Shown here: positions 47,428-56,084 of the stretch, piece by piece
Layout: every line of letters begins with the position of its first letter
Position numbering within the stretch: position 1 is the first letter of the stretch
NCBI RefSeq assembly: GCF_003116095.1
Contig: NZ_LGRA01000013.1
Location: forward strand, 542,545-606,544
DNA from: Azospirillum sp. TSO35-2
GTDB lineage: Bacteria > Pseudomonadota > Alphaproteobacteria > Azospirillales > Azospirillaceae
Length of the DNA stretch: 64,000 nucleotides
Direction of reading: 5' to 3'
Position numbers and translations under genes: made by a program
Notes under the pieces: generated by a model
Database searches by the model: none
Seen by the model: only the letters and a program-made list of their open reading frames with translations
Told to the model about the DNA's origin: nothing

Positions 47428-47473
47428 GATCGGCAACGCTGAGTTCGGCAGCCCCGAGGTCGGCGGCGCTGAG
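47422..47473. repeat. 15-bp tandem repeat spanning the stop codon of the repeat gene
   Basis: Units CGCTGAGATCGGCAA, CGCTGAGTTCGGCAG, CCCCGAGGTCGGCGG and a partial CGCTGAG follow each other. The first holds the stop codon TGA (47425-47427). Confidence 0.7.
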
Positions 47474-47572
47474 CCGCCACACACCTCCACCATGACGCCG
47501 GACGCCGGTCCGCCCAAGCCGCAGCCCCCGTGCGGCCGGCGGACCGGTTCCGTTCGCGAAAGGCGCACCCCG

Positions 47573-47929
47573 ATGCACCGCTCCCTTCGGACCCTCGTGC
47601 TGGCCGCGGCGTTGACGACCGCGCCGGCCGTCGCCGCCACCGCCGTCGCGTTCGAGGTTCAGACCGGCGGCCTGCCCCTGTCGGCACGGAGCACCGCGCT
47701 GCTGGAGGAGCGGCTGACCGCGGGCCGTGACGCGGCGCGCCCCGACCGCCTGCCGCCGGATCGCGGGCCGGCCACCAGGGTGAACCCCATGGGTTTCGGG
47801 CCGGTCTCACCCGGCGCCCTGTCGGCCGACGAGCGGATGATGCGCTTCATGCTCGGCGAGCCGCGCTCCCCCGCGTTGCCGGAACGCGAGCTGGGGAATG
47901 CCGGCCCGGTCCAACGGAAGCGACATTGA
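47573..47929 (+). CDS. Small secreted protein of unknown function
   Basis: A 118-residue protein. Residues 1-24 are a Sec signal (SLRTLVLAAALTTAPAVAAT). The mature part is rich in Arg, Pro and Gly, has no cysteine, and shows no domain I know. It lies 145 bases after the repeat protein on the same strand and may be co-transcribed and co-secreted. AAAGG precedes the ATG. Confidence 0.6.
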   Translation: MHRSLRTLVLAAALTTAPAVAATAVAFEVQTGGLPLSARSTALLEERLTAGRDAARPDRLPPDRGPATRVNPMGFGPVSPGALSADERMMRFMLGEPRSPALPERELGNAGPVQRKRH

Positions 47930-47942
47930 ACCCTCGAAGACG

Positions 47943-47971
47943 TTGGACAGATTGTCGCAACGGGATTATAC
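47943..47971 (+). promoter_or_regulatory. Putative promoter of the TetR-RND operon
   Basis: TTGGAC (47943-47948), a 17-base spacer and TTATAC (47966-47971) form a good sigma-70 promoter. GTGAG-TAAGCC-CTCAC at 47985-48000 is a small palindrome just after the likely start site and could be the TetR operator. Confidence 0.55.
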
Positions 47972-48036
47972 AACGCCCAGCGAGGTGAGTAAGCCCTCAC
48001 TCCTGACATCAACTGACAGTCCCAGACGGAACCTTC

Positions 48037-48747
48037 ATGGCACCACGCCTCGACAGTGCGGCCCGCCGGCTGACCATTCTCGACGCGGCCCTGCCGCTGT
48101 TCGCGCAGAAGGGCTTCGCCGCGACGACGACCAAGGAGATCGCCCAGGCGGCCGGTGTCTCGGAAGCGTTGATCTTCAAGCATTTTCCGACGAAAGCCTC
48201 GCTGTACGAGGCGATCTTCCTCAACTGCATCGACGGCGACCCGGAGTATGAGCGGCTGGTCGCCCTTCCGCCGGCCACCGCGACGCTGGTGCAGATGATC
48301 CAGGGGCTGGTGAACTATTTCGTGATCGAGGTGCCGGCCAATCCGGACGAACGCGCCCGACAGCGCCTGTCGATCATCAGCCTGCTGGAGGACGGGGAGT
48401 TCATGCGGCAGGTTTACGACGGCATCCGCAGCCGCTTCCTGCCCTGCTTCGCCGCATCGATCGAGGCCGCCGTCGCCAGCGGCGACCTGGTGCCGGGTCC
48501 CATCGATGCGGAGAACGGGCTCTGGCTGGCCGAGCATCTGTGCCAGATGATGGCGACCGTCTGCCTGTCCGGCGGGGCGATCGTCAGCTATCCCTGCGGC
48601 CGCCCCGATCTTGCGCGCCAGACCATCTGGTTCATCCTTCGGGGGCTCGGCCTGCGCGACGAGGCCATCGCCGCCCAGGAAGGAAGCGCGCGCTTTCCGT
48701 CCGTTCCCTTCGACCCGCAAACTCAGAACCAAGACCATCCGGAGTAG
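48037..48747 (+). CDS. TetR/AcrR-family regulator of the RND pump
   Basis: A 236-residue repressor. The helix-turn-helix spans about residues 10-57 ([40 protein letters not shown]). The C-terminal ligand domain is helical and variable. It is six bases upstream of the membrane-fusion gene and in the same orientation, so it most likely senses a pump substrate and limits the operon, itself included. Confidence 0.9.
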   Translation: MAPRLDSAARRLTILDAALPLFAQKGFAATTTKEIAQAAGVSEALIFKHFPTKASLYEAIFLNCIDGDPEYERLVALPPATATLVQMIQGLVNYFVIEVPANPDERARQRLSIISLLEDGEFMRQVYDGIRSRFLPCFAASIEAAVASGDLVPGPIDAENGLWLAEHLCQMMATVCLSGGAIVSYPCGRPDLARQTIWFILRGLGLRDEAIAAQEGSARFPSVPFDPQTQNQDHPE

Positions 48748-48753
48748 CCGATC

Positions 48754-50004
48754 GTGACCTTGGACCATTCGCCAAAGACCGAGACGTCGTTCGGCCACCC
48801 GGCGGCCGAACCGGGCCACGCGGCACCGCCGCCACCGCCACCGCCTCACACCCCGCCGCGCAAGCCGGTCACCCGCGGGCGGCTGACGCTGCGCATCGTC
48901 ATCACGCTGGTGGTGCTGGCGCTGCTGGGGGCGGCGCTGTACGGCTTCAACACCTTCCGCGCCAAGGCGATCTCCGACTTCTTCGCCAACAACAAGCCGC
49001 CGCCCACCCCGGTCGCGCTGGCCGAGGCGACGGTGCAGACCATCCCGAAATACCTGTCGGCCATCGGCACGCTGCAGGCGGCCCGTCAGGTGACGGTGGC
49101 CCCCGAGGTCGCCGGCCGCGTCGACCGCATCCCGTTCGAATCGGGCACCCGCGTCAAGGCCGGCGATCCGCTGGTGCAGTTGAACGACGCCACCGAGCAG
49201 GCCGACCTGCTGGCCCAGCGCGCCCAGGCGCGGCTGGCCGAGCTGAACCTGGAGCGCTACCGCGACCTGCGCCGCAGCCAAGCGACGCCGCAGAGCAACG
49301 TCGACCAGTATCAGGCCCAGCTCGACGAGATCAACGCCAACATGAAGCGCACCAGCGCGCTGATCGGCCAGAAGCTGATCAAGGCGCCGTTCGACGGCGA
49401 CCTCGGCATCCGGCAGGTGAATGTCGGCGACTACGTCAATCCCGGCGCCACCATCGTCACGCTGACCGACCTGTCGCAGCTCTACGTCAACTTCACCCTG
49501 CCGGAACAGACACTGCCCAAGCTGTCGGTCGGCCAGGGGGTGCTGGTCAACGTCGACGCGCTGCCCGGCCGCGATTTCGAGGCGAAGATCACCACCATCG
49601 AACCGCAGGTCAGCGCCGACACCCGCGCCATCAAGGTGCAGGCGACGCTGGACAACCGCGAACGGCAGCTGCGGCCGGGCATGTTCGCCAACGTCCGCGT
49701 CGTGCTGCCGCCGCAGCCGAACACGCTGACCGTGCCGGAAACCGCGGTGGACTACACGGTCTACGGCGATTCGGTGTTCGTGGCGTCCAACGGCAAGACG
49801 CCGGACGGCAAGGAGCAGATGGTGGTCAACCGCAAGCCGGTGAAGGTCGGCGACCGTCTGGCCGACCGGGTGGAGATCCGCAGCGGCATCAACCCCGGCG
49901 ACCGCGTCGTGGTGTCGGGCCAGTTGAAGCTGGCCAACGGCGCGGCCGTCGTCCCGGCGGAGGCCAACCCGCTGACCCCGCCGCAGTCCCTGCCGCAGAA
50001 CTGA
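48754..50004 (+). CDS. RND efflux membrane-fusion (periplasmic adaptor) protein
   Basis: A 416-residue adaptor. A Pro-rich cytoplasmic start (residues 20-40) leads to a membrane anchor (LRIVITLVVLALLGAALYGF). Then come the lipoyl halves (VTVAPEVAGRVDRIPFESGT; KAPFDGDLGIRQVNVGDYV), a short helical hairpin, and the beta-barrel and membrane-proximal domains. The GTG at 48754 has GGAG nine bases upstream. It couples the RND pump to an outer-membrane channel that is not encoded in the window. Confidence 0.92.
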   Translation: MTLDHSPKTETSFGHPAAEPGHAAPPPPPPPHTPPRKPVTRGRLTLRIVITLVVLALLGAALYGFNTFRAKAISDFFANNKPPPTPVALAEATVQTIPKYLSAIGTLQAARQVTVAPEVAGRVDRIPFESGTRVKAGDPLVQLNDATEQADLLAQRAQARLAELNLERYRDLRRSQATPQSNVDQYQAQLDEINANMKRTSALIGQKLIKAPFDGDLGIRQVNVGDYVNPGATIVTLTDLSQLYVNFTLPEQTLPKLSVGQGVLVNVDALPGRDFEAKITTIEPQVSADTRAIKVQATLDNRERQLRPGMFANVRVVLPPQPNTLTVPETAVDYTVYGDSVFVASNGKTPDGKEQMVVNRKPVKVGDRLADRVEIRSGINPGDRVVVSGQLKLANGAAVVPAEANPLTPPQSLPQN

Positions 50005-50014
50005 GGCCGGCATC

Positions 50015-53000
50015 ATGACGAGCTTCACCGACATCTTCATCCGCCGTCCCGTCCTGGCCGTCGTGGTCAGCCTGCTGATCCTGCTGGTCGGGCTGCGCGC
50101 GATGCTGGAGCTGCCGATCCGGCAGTATCCGCAGTTGCAGAACACGGTCATCACCGTCACCACCACCTACGCCGGCGCCTCGCCGGAGCTGATGCAGGGC
50201 TTCATCGCCACGCCGATCGAACAGGCGGTGGCGACGGCCGAGGGGCTGGACTACCTGACCTCCTCCTCCACCCAGGGGCAGAGCGTCGTCACCGCCTATG
50301 TCCGGCTGAACTTCGACCCCAACGTCGCGATGACCGACGTGATGGCGAAGGTGCAGCAGGTCAAATACCAGCTCCCGCGCGAGGCCAACGACCCGGTCAT
50401 CCTGAAATCGACCGGCGAGACGACCTCGATCCTCTACATGGGCTTCTCCAGCCCCGACCTGTCGGGCGCGGCGATCTCCGACTATCTGACGCGCGTGGTG
50501 CAGCCGGTGCTGTCGACGGTGGACGGCGTCGCGCAGGCCAAGATCCTGGGTGGCCAGACCTTCGCCATGCGGCTGTGGCTCGACCCGGTGAAGATGGCGG
50601 CGCGCGGCATCTCGGCCAGCGACGTGTCGGCGGCGATCACGGCGAACAACTACCAGTCGGCCCCCGGCCAGACCAAGGGCGTGTTCGTCATCTCCAACGT
50701 CACCGCCAACACCGGCCTGACCGACGTCGACCAGTTCCGCAACATGGTGGTGAAGGCCAAGGACGGGGCGCTGGTGCGCATGCGCGACATCGCCACGGTG
50801 GAGCTGGGCGCCCAGAGCTTCAACGCCAGCGTGGCGATGAACGGGCAGCAGGCGATCTTCATCGGCGTCGACAGCACCCCCACCGGCAACCCGCTGAACA
50901 TCGTCGCCGACATCCGCAAGATGGAGCAGGATCTGCGGCGCAACCTGCCGCCCGGCATGCAGATGGAGATCGTCTACGACAGCACCCGCTTCATCCAGGC
51001 CTCGATCGACGAGGTGGTGAAGACGCTGCTCGAGGCGGTGGCCATCGTCATCGTCGTCATCTTCCTGTTCCTGGGCAGCCTGCGGTCGGTGCTGATCCCG
51101 GTGGTGACCATCCCGCTGTCGATCGTCGGCGCCGCCACCTTCATGCTGGCGCTGGGCTTCTCGTTGAACCTGCTGACGCTGCTGGCGATGGTGCTGGCCA
51201 TCGGTCTGGTGGTCGACGACGCCATCGTCGTGGTGGAGAACATCCACCGCCACATCGAACACGGCAAATCGGCGGTTGCCGCCTCGCTGCTCGGCGCGCG
51301 GGAGATCGTCGGGCCGGTCATCTCGATGACCATCACGCTGGCGGCGGTCTACGCGCCGATCGGCCTCTTGGGCGGCCTGACCGGCGCGCTGTTCCGCGAG
51401 TTCGCCTTCACCCTGGCCGCGTCGGTGATCGTGTCGGGCATCGTCGCGCTGACGCTGTCGCCGATGATGTGCTCGGTCATCCTGAAGGAGGGAACCCCGG
51501 GCCGCTTCGCCGCCTTCCTCGACCGCCAGTTCGAGCGGCTGGCCGGCTGGTACGAGCGGCGGCTGGACGGCATGCTGGACTACCGCGCGGCGACGCTGCT
51601 GTTCGCGGTCGGCATCCTGCTGTCGGTCGGCTACCTGTTCGCCAACACCATGTCGGAGCTGGCGCCGGAAGAGGACCAGGGCATCCTGTTCGGCATTTCC
51701 AAGGCGCCGCAATACGCCAACCTCGACTACATCGACAGCTTCGGCAAGCAGATCGACGACACCTTCGCCAAGTTCCCGGAAACCGACACCCGCTTCATCC
51801 TGACCGGCATGCCCACCCTGAACCAGGGCTTCGCCGGCATGATCCTGAAGCCGTGGGGCGAGCGCGAACGGTCGGCCAAGCAGTTGCAGCCGCTGGCCCA
51901 GGCCGAGCTGGGCAAGGTGACCGGCGTCAACGTGTTCCTGGTGTCGCCGCCGGCGCTGCCGGGGTCCACCGGCGGCCTGCCGGTGCAGATGGTGATCTCC
52001 AGCCCGGGCGACTACCGCACCATCTTCGACGCCATCGAGCGGATCAAGGACGCGGCGACCAAGAGCGGCATGTTCATCGTCACCGACAGCGACCTGCAGT
52101 ATGACAGCCCGGTCGTCCGGCTGAAGATCGATCGCGCCAAGGCGGCCGACCTCGGCCTGTCGATGAAGTCAGTCGCCGACACCCTGGCGGTGCTGGTCGG
52201 CGGCAACTACGTCAACCGCTTCAACCTGAACGGCCGCTCCTACGAGGTGATCCCGCAGGTGCCGCGCGCCGACCGGCTGACGCCGGAGTCGCTGACCAAC
52301 TATTACGTCACCTCGGGCACCGGCGCCCAGATTCCGCTGTCCACCGTGGTGTCGGTGGAGACTGCGGTGGAGCCGAACGCGCTGAACAAGTACAACCAGC
52401 TGCCTTCGGCGACCTTCTCGGCGGTGCCGATGCCGGGCGTGTCGATGGGGCAGGCGGTCGCCTTCCTGGAAGACCAGGCGCGGGCCCAGCTGCCGGCCGG
52501 CTTCAACCACGCCTACCTGTCGGAATCGCGGCAGTTCGTGACCGAAGGCAGCCAGTTGATGATCACCTTCGCCTTCGCGCTGATCGTGATCTATCTGGTG
52601 CTCGCGGCGCAGTTCGAATCGCTGCGCGACCCGCTGGTGATCCTGGTGTCGGTGCCGATGTCGATCTGCGGCGCGCTGTTGCCGCTGTTCTTCGGCGCCT
52701 CGACCATGAACATCTACACCCAGGTCGGCCTGGTGACGCTGATCGGCCTGATCTCCAAGCACGGCATCCTGCTGGTGGAGTTCGCCCGCGAGATGCAGAT
52801 CAACGAGGGCGTCGACCGCCGCACCGCGATCGAACACGCCGCCCGCGTCCGCCTGCGCCCGATCCTGATGACCACCGCGGCAATGGTGGTCGGCCTGCTG
52901 CCGCTGCTGACCGCCGCGGGGGCCGGTGCGGCCAGCCGCTTCTCCATCGGTCTGGTCATCGTCTCGGGCATGCTGATTGGCACGCTGTTCACGCTGTTCG

Positions 53001-53089
53001 TGCTGCCGGCGGTCTACACCGTGCTGGCCAAGGACCATTACGCGGCGTCGCGCTCCAGGCGTGCGGCGGAGATCGCCACGCTGACCTGA
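50015..53089 (+). CDS. RND efflux transporter permease, AcrB/MexB-like
   Basis: A 1024-residue proton-driven exporter. It has the RND layout of two copies of a membrane helix, a large periplasmic loop and five more helices. It begins FTDIFIRRPVLAVVVSLLIL, and helix 4 carries the proton-relay pair in IGLVVDDAIVVVENIHRH (near residue 400). The second half has GLISKHGILLVEFAREMQ. It is of the MexK/VexF-like HAE1 group, probably for lipophilic toxicants. The start lies ten bases after the adaptor stop. Confidence 0.95.
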   Translation: MTSFTDIFIRRPVLAVVVSLLILLVGLRAMLELPIRQYPQLQNTVITVTTTYAGASPELMQGFIATPIEQAVATAEGLDYLTSSSTQGQSVVTAYVRLNFDPNVAMTDVMAKVQQVKYQLPREANDPVILKSTGETTSILYMGFSSPDLSGAAISDYLTRVVQPVLSTVDGVAQAKILGGQTFAMRLWLDPVKMAARGISASDVSAAITANNYQSAPGQTKGVFVISNVTANTGLTDVDQFRNMVVKAKDGALVRMRDIATVELGAQSFNASVAMNGQQAIFIGVDSTPTGNPLNIVADIRKMEQDLRRNLPPGMQMEIVYDSTRFIQASIDEVVKTLLEAVAIVIVVIFLFLGSLRSVLIPVVTIPLSIVGAATFMLALGFSLNLLTLLAMVLAIGLVVDDAIVVVENIHRHIEHGKSAVAASLLGAREIVGPVISMTITLAAVYAPIGLLGGLTGALFREFAFTLAASVIVSGIVALTLSPMMCSVILKEGTPGRFAAFLDRQFERLAGWYERRLDGMLDYRAATLLFAVGILLSVGYLFANTMSELAPEEDQGILFGISKAPQYANLDYIDSFGKQIDDTFAKFPETDTRFILTGMPTLNQGFAGMILKPWGERERSAKQLQPLAQAELGKVTGVNVFLVSPPALPGSTGGLPVQMVISSPGDYRTIFDAIERIKDAATKSGMFIVTDSDLQYDSPVVRLKIDRAKAADLGLSMKSVADTLAVLVGGNYVNRFNLNGRSYEVIPQVPRADRLTPESLTNYYVTSGTGAQIPLSTVVSVETAVEPNALNKYNQLPSATFSAVPMPGVSMGQAVAFLEDQARAQLPAGFNHAYLSESRQFVTEGSQLMITFAFALIVIYLVLAAQFESLRDPLVILVSVPMSICGALLPLFFGASTMNIYTQVGLVTLIGLISKHGILLVEFAREMQINEGVDRRTAIEHAARVRLRPILMTTAAMVVGLLPLLTAAGAGAASRFSIGLVIVSGMLIGTLFTLFVLPAVYTVLAKDHYAASRSRRAAEIATLT

Positions 53090-53126
53090 GCGGAGGGCCG
53101 GGGGACACTTGGCCAGGGGACACATG

Positions 53127-53165
53127 GAAGAATCGGCCCCTTCCCACAAAGAGGGGCGGTTCTTC
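53127..53165 (+). terminator. Stem-loop after the RND operon
   Basis: AAGAATCGGCCCCT and AGGGGCGGTTCTT pair with one bulge or mismatch over about 13 positions around a 10-base loop. There is no T-run after it. It separates the pump operon from the DUF4399 genes. Confidence 0.45.
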
Positions 53166-53316
53166 CGGGTTCCCACTATCGAAAGACAGGGGTCGGCGCC
53201 GGGAAAGGGGGCAGTGCGGCTTGGCGGTATTACCGTGAATGACGCGGCGGCTTCCACCCGCTTGCAGGCCTAAGATGACATGCACCGACGACAAACGAAA
53301 TCAATGGGAGGCTTGC

Positions 53317-53739
53317 ATGCCGCGACCATTGCCTTTCTTGCTCGGTGCCCTGCTGTTGACGTCGCTTCCCGCGGCGGCCGACCGTGAACCGGCACCCGAG
53401 GGGGCCCGCGCCTACATCCTGTGGCCCCGCGACGGGACCGTGGTCACCGGCGGCAAATTCTGGGTTCGCATGGGCCTGCAGAACATGGGGGTGGCGCCGG
53501 CCGGGGTGCGGCGGGAGCACACCGGTCACCATCACCTGCTGATCGATTCCGACCTGACCAATCCCAACGAGCCGATCCCGAACGACAAGCAGCACCTGCA
53601 TTTCGGCGCCGGCCAGACCGAGGCGCGGCTGGAACTGCCGCCGGGCAAGCACACGCTGATGATGGTGATGGGCGACGCCGACCATGTCCCCTTCGACCCG
53701 CCGGTGACGTCCGACAAGATCACCATCACGGTGAAGTAG
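53317..53739 (+). CDS. DUF4399 domain secreted protein 1
   Basis: A 140-residue periplasmic protein with a signal at residues 1-22 (FLLGALLLTSLPAAADR). The rest is one DUF4399 domain: AYILWPRDGTVVTGGKFWVR, TGHHHLLIDSDLTNPNEPIP, NDKQHLHFGAGQTEARLELP and a closing DADHVPFDPPVTSDKITITV. Several conserved His residues suggest metal binding. GGGAGG before the ATG supports the start. Its function is unknown in the literature I know. The next gene is a tandem paralogue. Confidence 0.88.
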   Translation: MPRPLPFLLGALLLTSLPAAADREPAPEGARAYILWPRDGTVVTGGKFWVRMGLQNMGVAPAGVRREHTGHHHLLIDSDLTNPNEPIPNDKQHLHFGAGQTEARLELPPGKHTLMMVMGDADHVPFDPPVTSDKITITVK

Positions 53740-53757
53740 GCACGGTGAAGTAGGCAC
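53730..53757. repeat. 14-bp tandem duplication spanning the stop of DUF4399 protein 1
   Basis: GGTGAAGTAGGCAC occurs twice in direct succession (53730-53743, 53744-53757). The first copy holds the stop codon TAG. Confidence 0.75.
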
Positions 53758-53810
53758 GGGTACGTTGGGCACGGTGCGGCTGGCCCCACCGCCCTCCACG
53801 GGAGGATCCC

Positions 53811-54326
53811 ATGACGCTACGGATGCACAGCCTGTTGGTCGCCGCCGGTCTGGCGAGCGGCCTGATCCTCACCTCCGGCATCGCCGCGGCGGACGACAAG
53901 CCGGCCGGTGCCGCGAAGGCGGCCGATGCGGGCGCCACGGCGCGGTCGGCCGGCAGCAAGGACGCGGTCCTCTACATCGGCTGGCCCACCAACGGCGCCG
54001 TCGTCGGCACCCGGTTCAAGGTCTGGTTCGGCCTGCGCAATTTCGGGGTGGCCCCGGCCGGCGTGGCGAAGGACCACACCGGGCACCACCATCTGCTGAT
54101 CGACACCAGGCTGACCCGTTTCGACGAACCGATCCCGAACGACAAGCAGCACCTGCATTTCGGCGGCGGCCAGACCGAAACCATGCTGGAGCTGCCGCCC
54201 GGACGCCACACGCTGCAGCTGGTGCTGGCCGACGCCGACCACGTCCCGCACGACCCGCCCATCCTGTCGAAGATCGTCACCATCACCGTCCAGGCCCGCC
54301 GCGGGGCGGAGGTTTCGACACGCTGA
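53811..54326 (+). CDS. DUF4399 domain secreted protein 2
   Basis: A 171-residue paralogue of the preceding protein with a Sec signal (LLVAAGLASGLILTSGIAAA), an Ala-rich linker and a DUF4399 domain: LYIGWPTNGAVVGTRFKVWF, TGHHHLLIDTRLTRFDEPIP, NDKQHLHFGGGQTETMLELP, HVPHDPPILSKIVTITV. The two domains share most residues in the His-rich core. GGAGGA before the ATG supports the start. It is 68 bases upstream of the CsgG-like lipoprotein and may belong to the same transcript. Confidence 0.88.
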   Translation: MTLRMHSLLVAAGLASGLILTSGIAAADDKPAGAAKAADAGATARSAGSKDAVLYIGWPTNGAVVGTRFKVWFGLRNFGVAPAGVAKDHTGHHHLLIDTRLTRFDEPIPNDKQHLHFGGGQTETMLELPPGRHTLQLVLADADHVPHDPPILSKIVTITVQARRGAEVSTR

Positions 54327-54394
54327 GCCGGCCGTTTTCGAGCCGGCTGGCCCGCGGCGGCCGGCGCACACCCACCGCGATGGAGGCCACTGGC

Positions 54395-55966
54395 ATGCTG
54401 TTCGCCCTGCCGTTCCATCGGGCCGCCGCCGCACCGGCGTTGCTGTCGGTGCTGCTTCTTGCCGGTTGCTTCACCTCGGGCGAAAAGGTCGCGCTGGTGC
54501 AGCAACCCAAGACACCGGCGGCCCGCACCATCAGCAGCTTCAGCGAGGCGCTGCGCTGCATGGACACCCTGCTCGCCGCCCACGGCAAGCACGACATCTA
54601 CATCACCAGCAACGGCATCCCCGACGCGACCGGCCGCGTGGCCGGCGGCACCAAGGACATGCTGATCACCGCCGTCAGCCGCATGTCGGAACGCTCCAAC
54701 GCCTTCCGCTTCGTCGATTTCGAACCGGCGCTGGACGACGTCAACGCGCTCTACTGGATGGTCGGGGTGCAGCCCGGCTTCCGCGCGCCGTCCTATTACA
54801 TCCGCGGCGCCATCACCCAGCTGGACGACAACGTCGTCAGCGAGGCGGCGGGGGCCGGGCTGTCGCTGCCGTCGCTCGACCTCGGCGTGTCGGCCGATCA
54901 GGTGGCGTCGATGATCTCCGTCGACCTGAATGTCGGCGAGCTGGTGACGCGCCAGATCATCCCGGGCATGTCGGCCAGCAACTCGCTCGCCGTGCTCAGC
55001 TCGGGCAAGGGCGCCGACGCCGGGGCGCTGATCGGCAAGGCCGGCCTGACCTTCAACGTCTCCTTCAACAAGTCGGAGGGGCTGCACCAGGCGGTCCGCA
55101 CGCTGGTCGAGCTCAGCACCATCGAGGTGCTGGGCAAGCTGACGCGCACGCCCTATTGGCAGTGCCTGGGCATCGACCAGACCAACCCGGCCTTCATGGG
55201 GCAGGCGCGCGACTGGTTCGACGCCATGCCGCCGGAGCAGCGGGTGACCTTCGTCCAGCGGACGCTGGCGGCCGACGGCTATTACGACGGCACCGTGACC
55301 GGCGAGTTGAACGAGCAGACCCGCAGCGCGGTGTCGCGCTATCAGGCCGACCATGACCTGATCGCCACCGGGCGGATCGACTTCGACCTGTACCAGCGCA
55401 TGCTGGGCCAGCCGTCTGGCCGCCAGCAGATCGCGCCGGAGCGGATCCAGGCGGTCAGCAACGCCGGCGGCGAGGGGTTGCCGCGCGCCGCCCCGCTTCC
55501 GGCCGGCGCCGCGCCCGACCTGATCCTGTCGTCCGACCGTGGGCCGAAACCCCGCTACCGCGTCGGCGACCCGCTGGTGGTGCGGGTGTCGCCGACCGCC
55601 GACGGTTTCGTCTACTGCTATTACCAGGACACCGCCGGAGCCGTCGCCCGCATCTATCCCAACCGCTTCCAGCCCGACGCCTTCGTCGAGGCGAACCGGC
55701 AGGTCGAAATCCCGCCGGGGACGCAGAAGCCGTTCAACCTGCGCATGGACCGGGCCGGCGACCAGGAGGCGATCGCCTGCGTGGTGACGCGCGACGAGAT
55801 GGGCGTGCGCCTGCCCGACCGCTTCAAGAGGGAGGATCTCCAGCCGATCCCCGGCGCCTCGCTCGCCAGCGTGATGGAGGCGTTCGCCGCGGCGTCGGGC
55901 GGAACGGCACGGTCGAAACGCATGGCGATCCAGGTGACGCCGGGGGCGGTCGCATCCGGGGGATGA
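54395..55966 (+). CDS. CsgG-like outer-membrane lipoprotein with PG-binding and DUF4384 domains
   Basis: A 523-residue lipoprotein. The lipobox LLLAGC puts the lipidated Cys near residue 28. Residues 45-270 follow the CsgG/HfaB plan: DMLITAVSRMSERSNAFRFV, YYIRGAITQLDDNV, ISVDLNVGELVTRQIIPG, LTFNVSFNKSEGLHQAVRTL and VELSTIEVLGKLTRTPYWQC. CsgG forms the outer-membrane pore that exports curlin. Residues 300-350 are a peptidoglycan-binding repeat (DGYYDGTVTGELNEQTRSAV, YQADHDLIATGRID). From about 380 a DUF4384 domain follows (YRVGDPLVVRVSPTADGFVY). GGAGG eight bases before the ATG at 54395 supports this start over 54380. The CsgG match is by eye and distant. Confidence 0.78.
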   Translation: MLFALPFHRAAAAPALLSVLLLAGCFTSGEKVALVQQPKTPAARTISSFSEALRCMDTLLAAHGKHDIYITSNGIPDATGRVAGGTKDMLITAVSRMSERSNAFRFVDFEPALDDVNALYWMVGVQPGFRAPSYYIRGAITQLDDNVVSEAAGAGLSLPSLDLGVSADQVASMISVDLNVGELVTRQIIPGMSASNSLAVLSSGKGADAGALIGKAGLTFNVSFNKSEGLHQAVRTLVELSTIEVLGKLTRTPYWQCLGIDQTNPAFMGQARDWFDAMPPEQRVTFVQRTLAADGYYDGTVTGELNEQTRSAVSRYQADHDLIATGRIDFDLYQRMLGQPSGRQQIAPERIQAVSNAGGEGLPRAAPLPAGAAPDLILSSDRGPKPRYRVGDPLVVRVSPTADGFVYCYYQDTAGAVARIYPNRFQPDAFVEANRQVEIPPGTQKPFNLRMDRAGDQEAIACVVTRDEMGVRLPDRFKREDLQPIPGASLASVMEAFAAASGGTARSKRMAIQVTPGAVASGG

Positions 55967-55978
55967 TGTGGGGCCAAC

Positions 55979-56019
55979 TGTGGCCCGGCTCACAGAAGGC
56001 GGGCGGCGGCGCTGATAGA
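55979..56019 (+). promoter_or_regulatory. CRP-like site and promoter upstream of the ompA-type gene
   Basis: TGTGGCCCGGCTCACA (55979-55994) differs by one base from the site at 46819 and fits CRP at nine of ten positions. GATAGA (56014-56019) follows after 19 bases, the same spacing as there. It lies 90 bases before the ompA-type start. Confidence 0.55.
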
Positions 56020-56084
56020 ACGGAGGCAACAGGGCGGACACCGGTTGCGGGACCGCCCAACCCCCTCACCGCTTGGAGAGTGTC

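Noticed and set aside
47659-50166. 835-codon open frame on the minus strand
   Set aside because: Antisense to the TetR and membrane-fusion genes, with no recognisable domain and biased composition.
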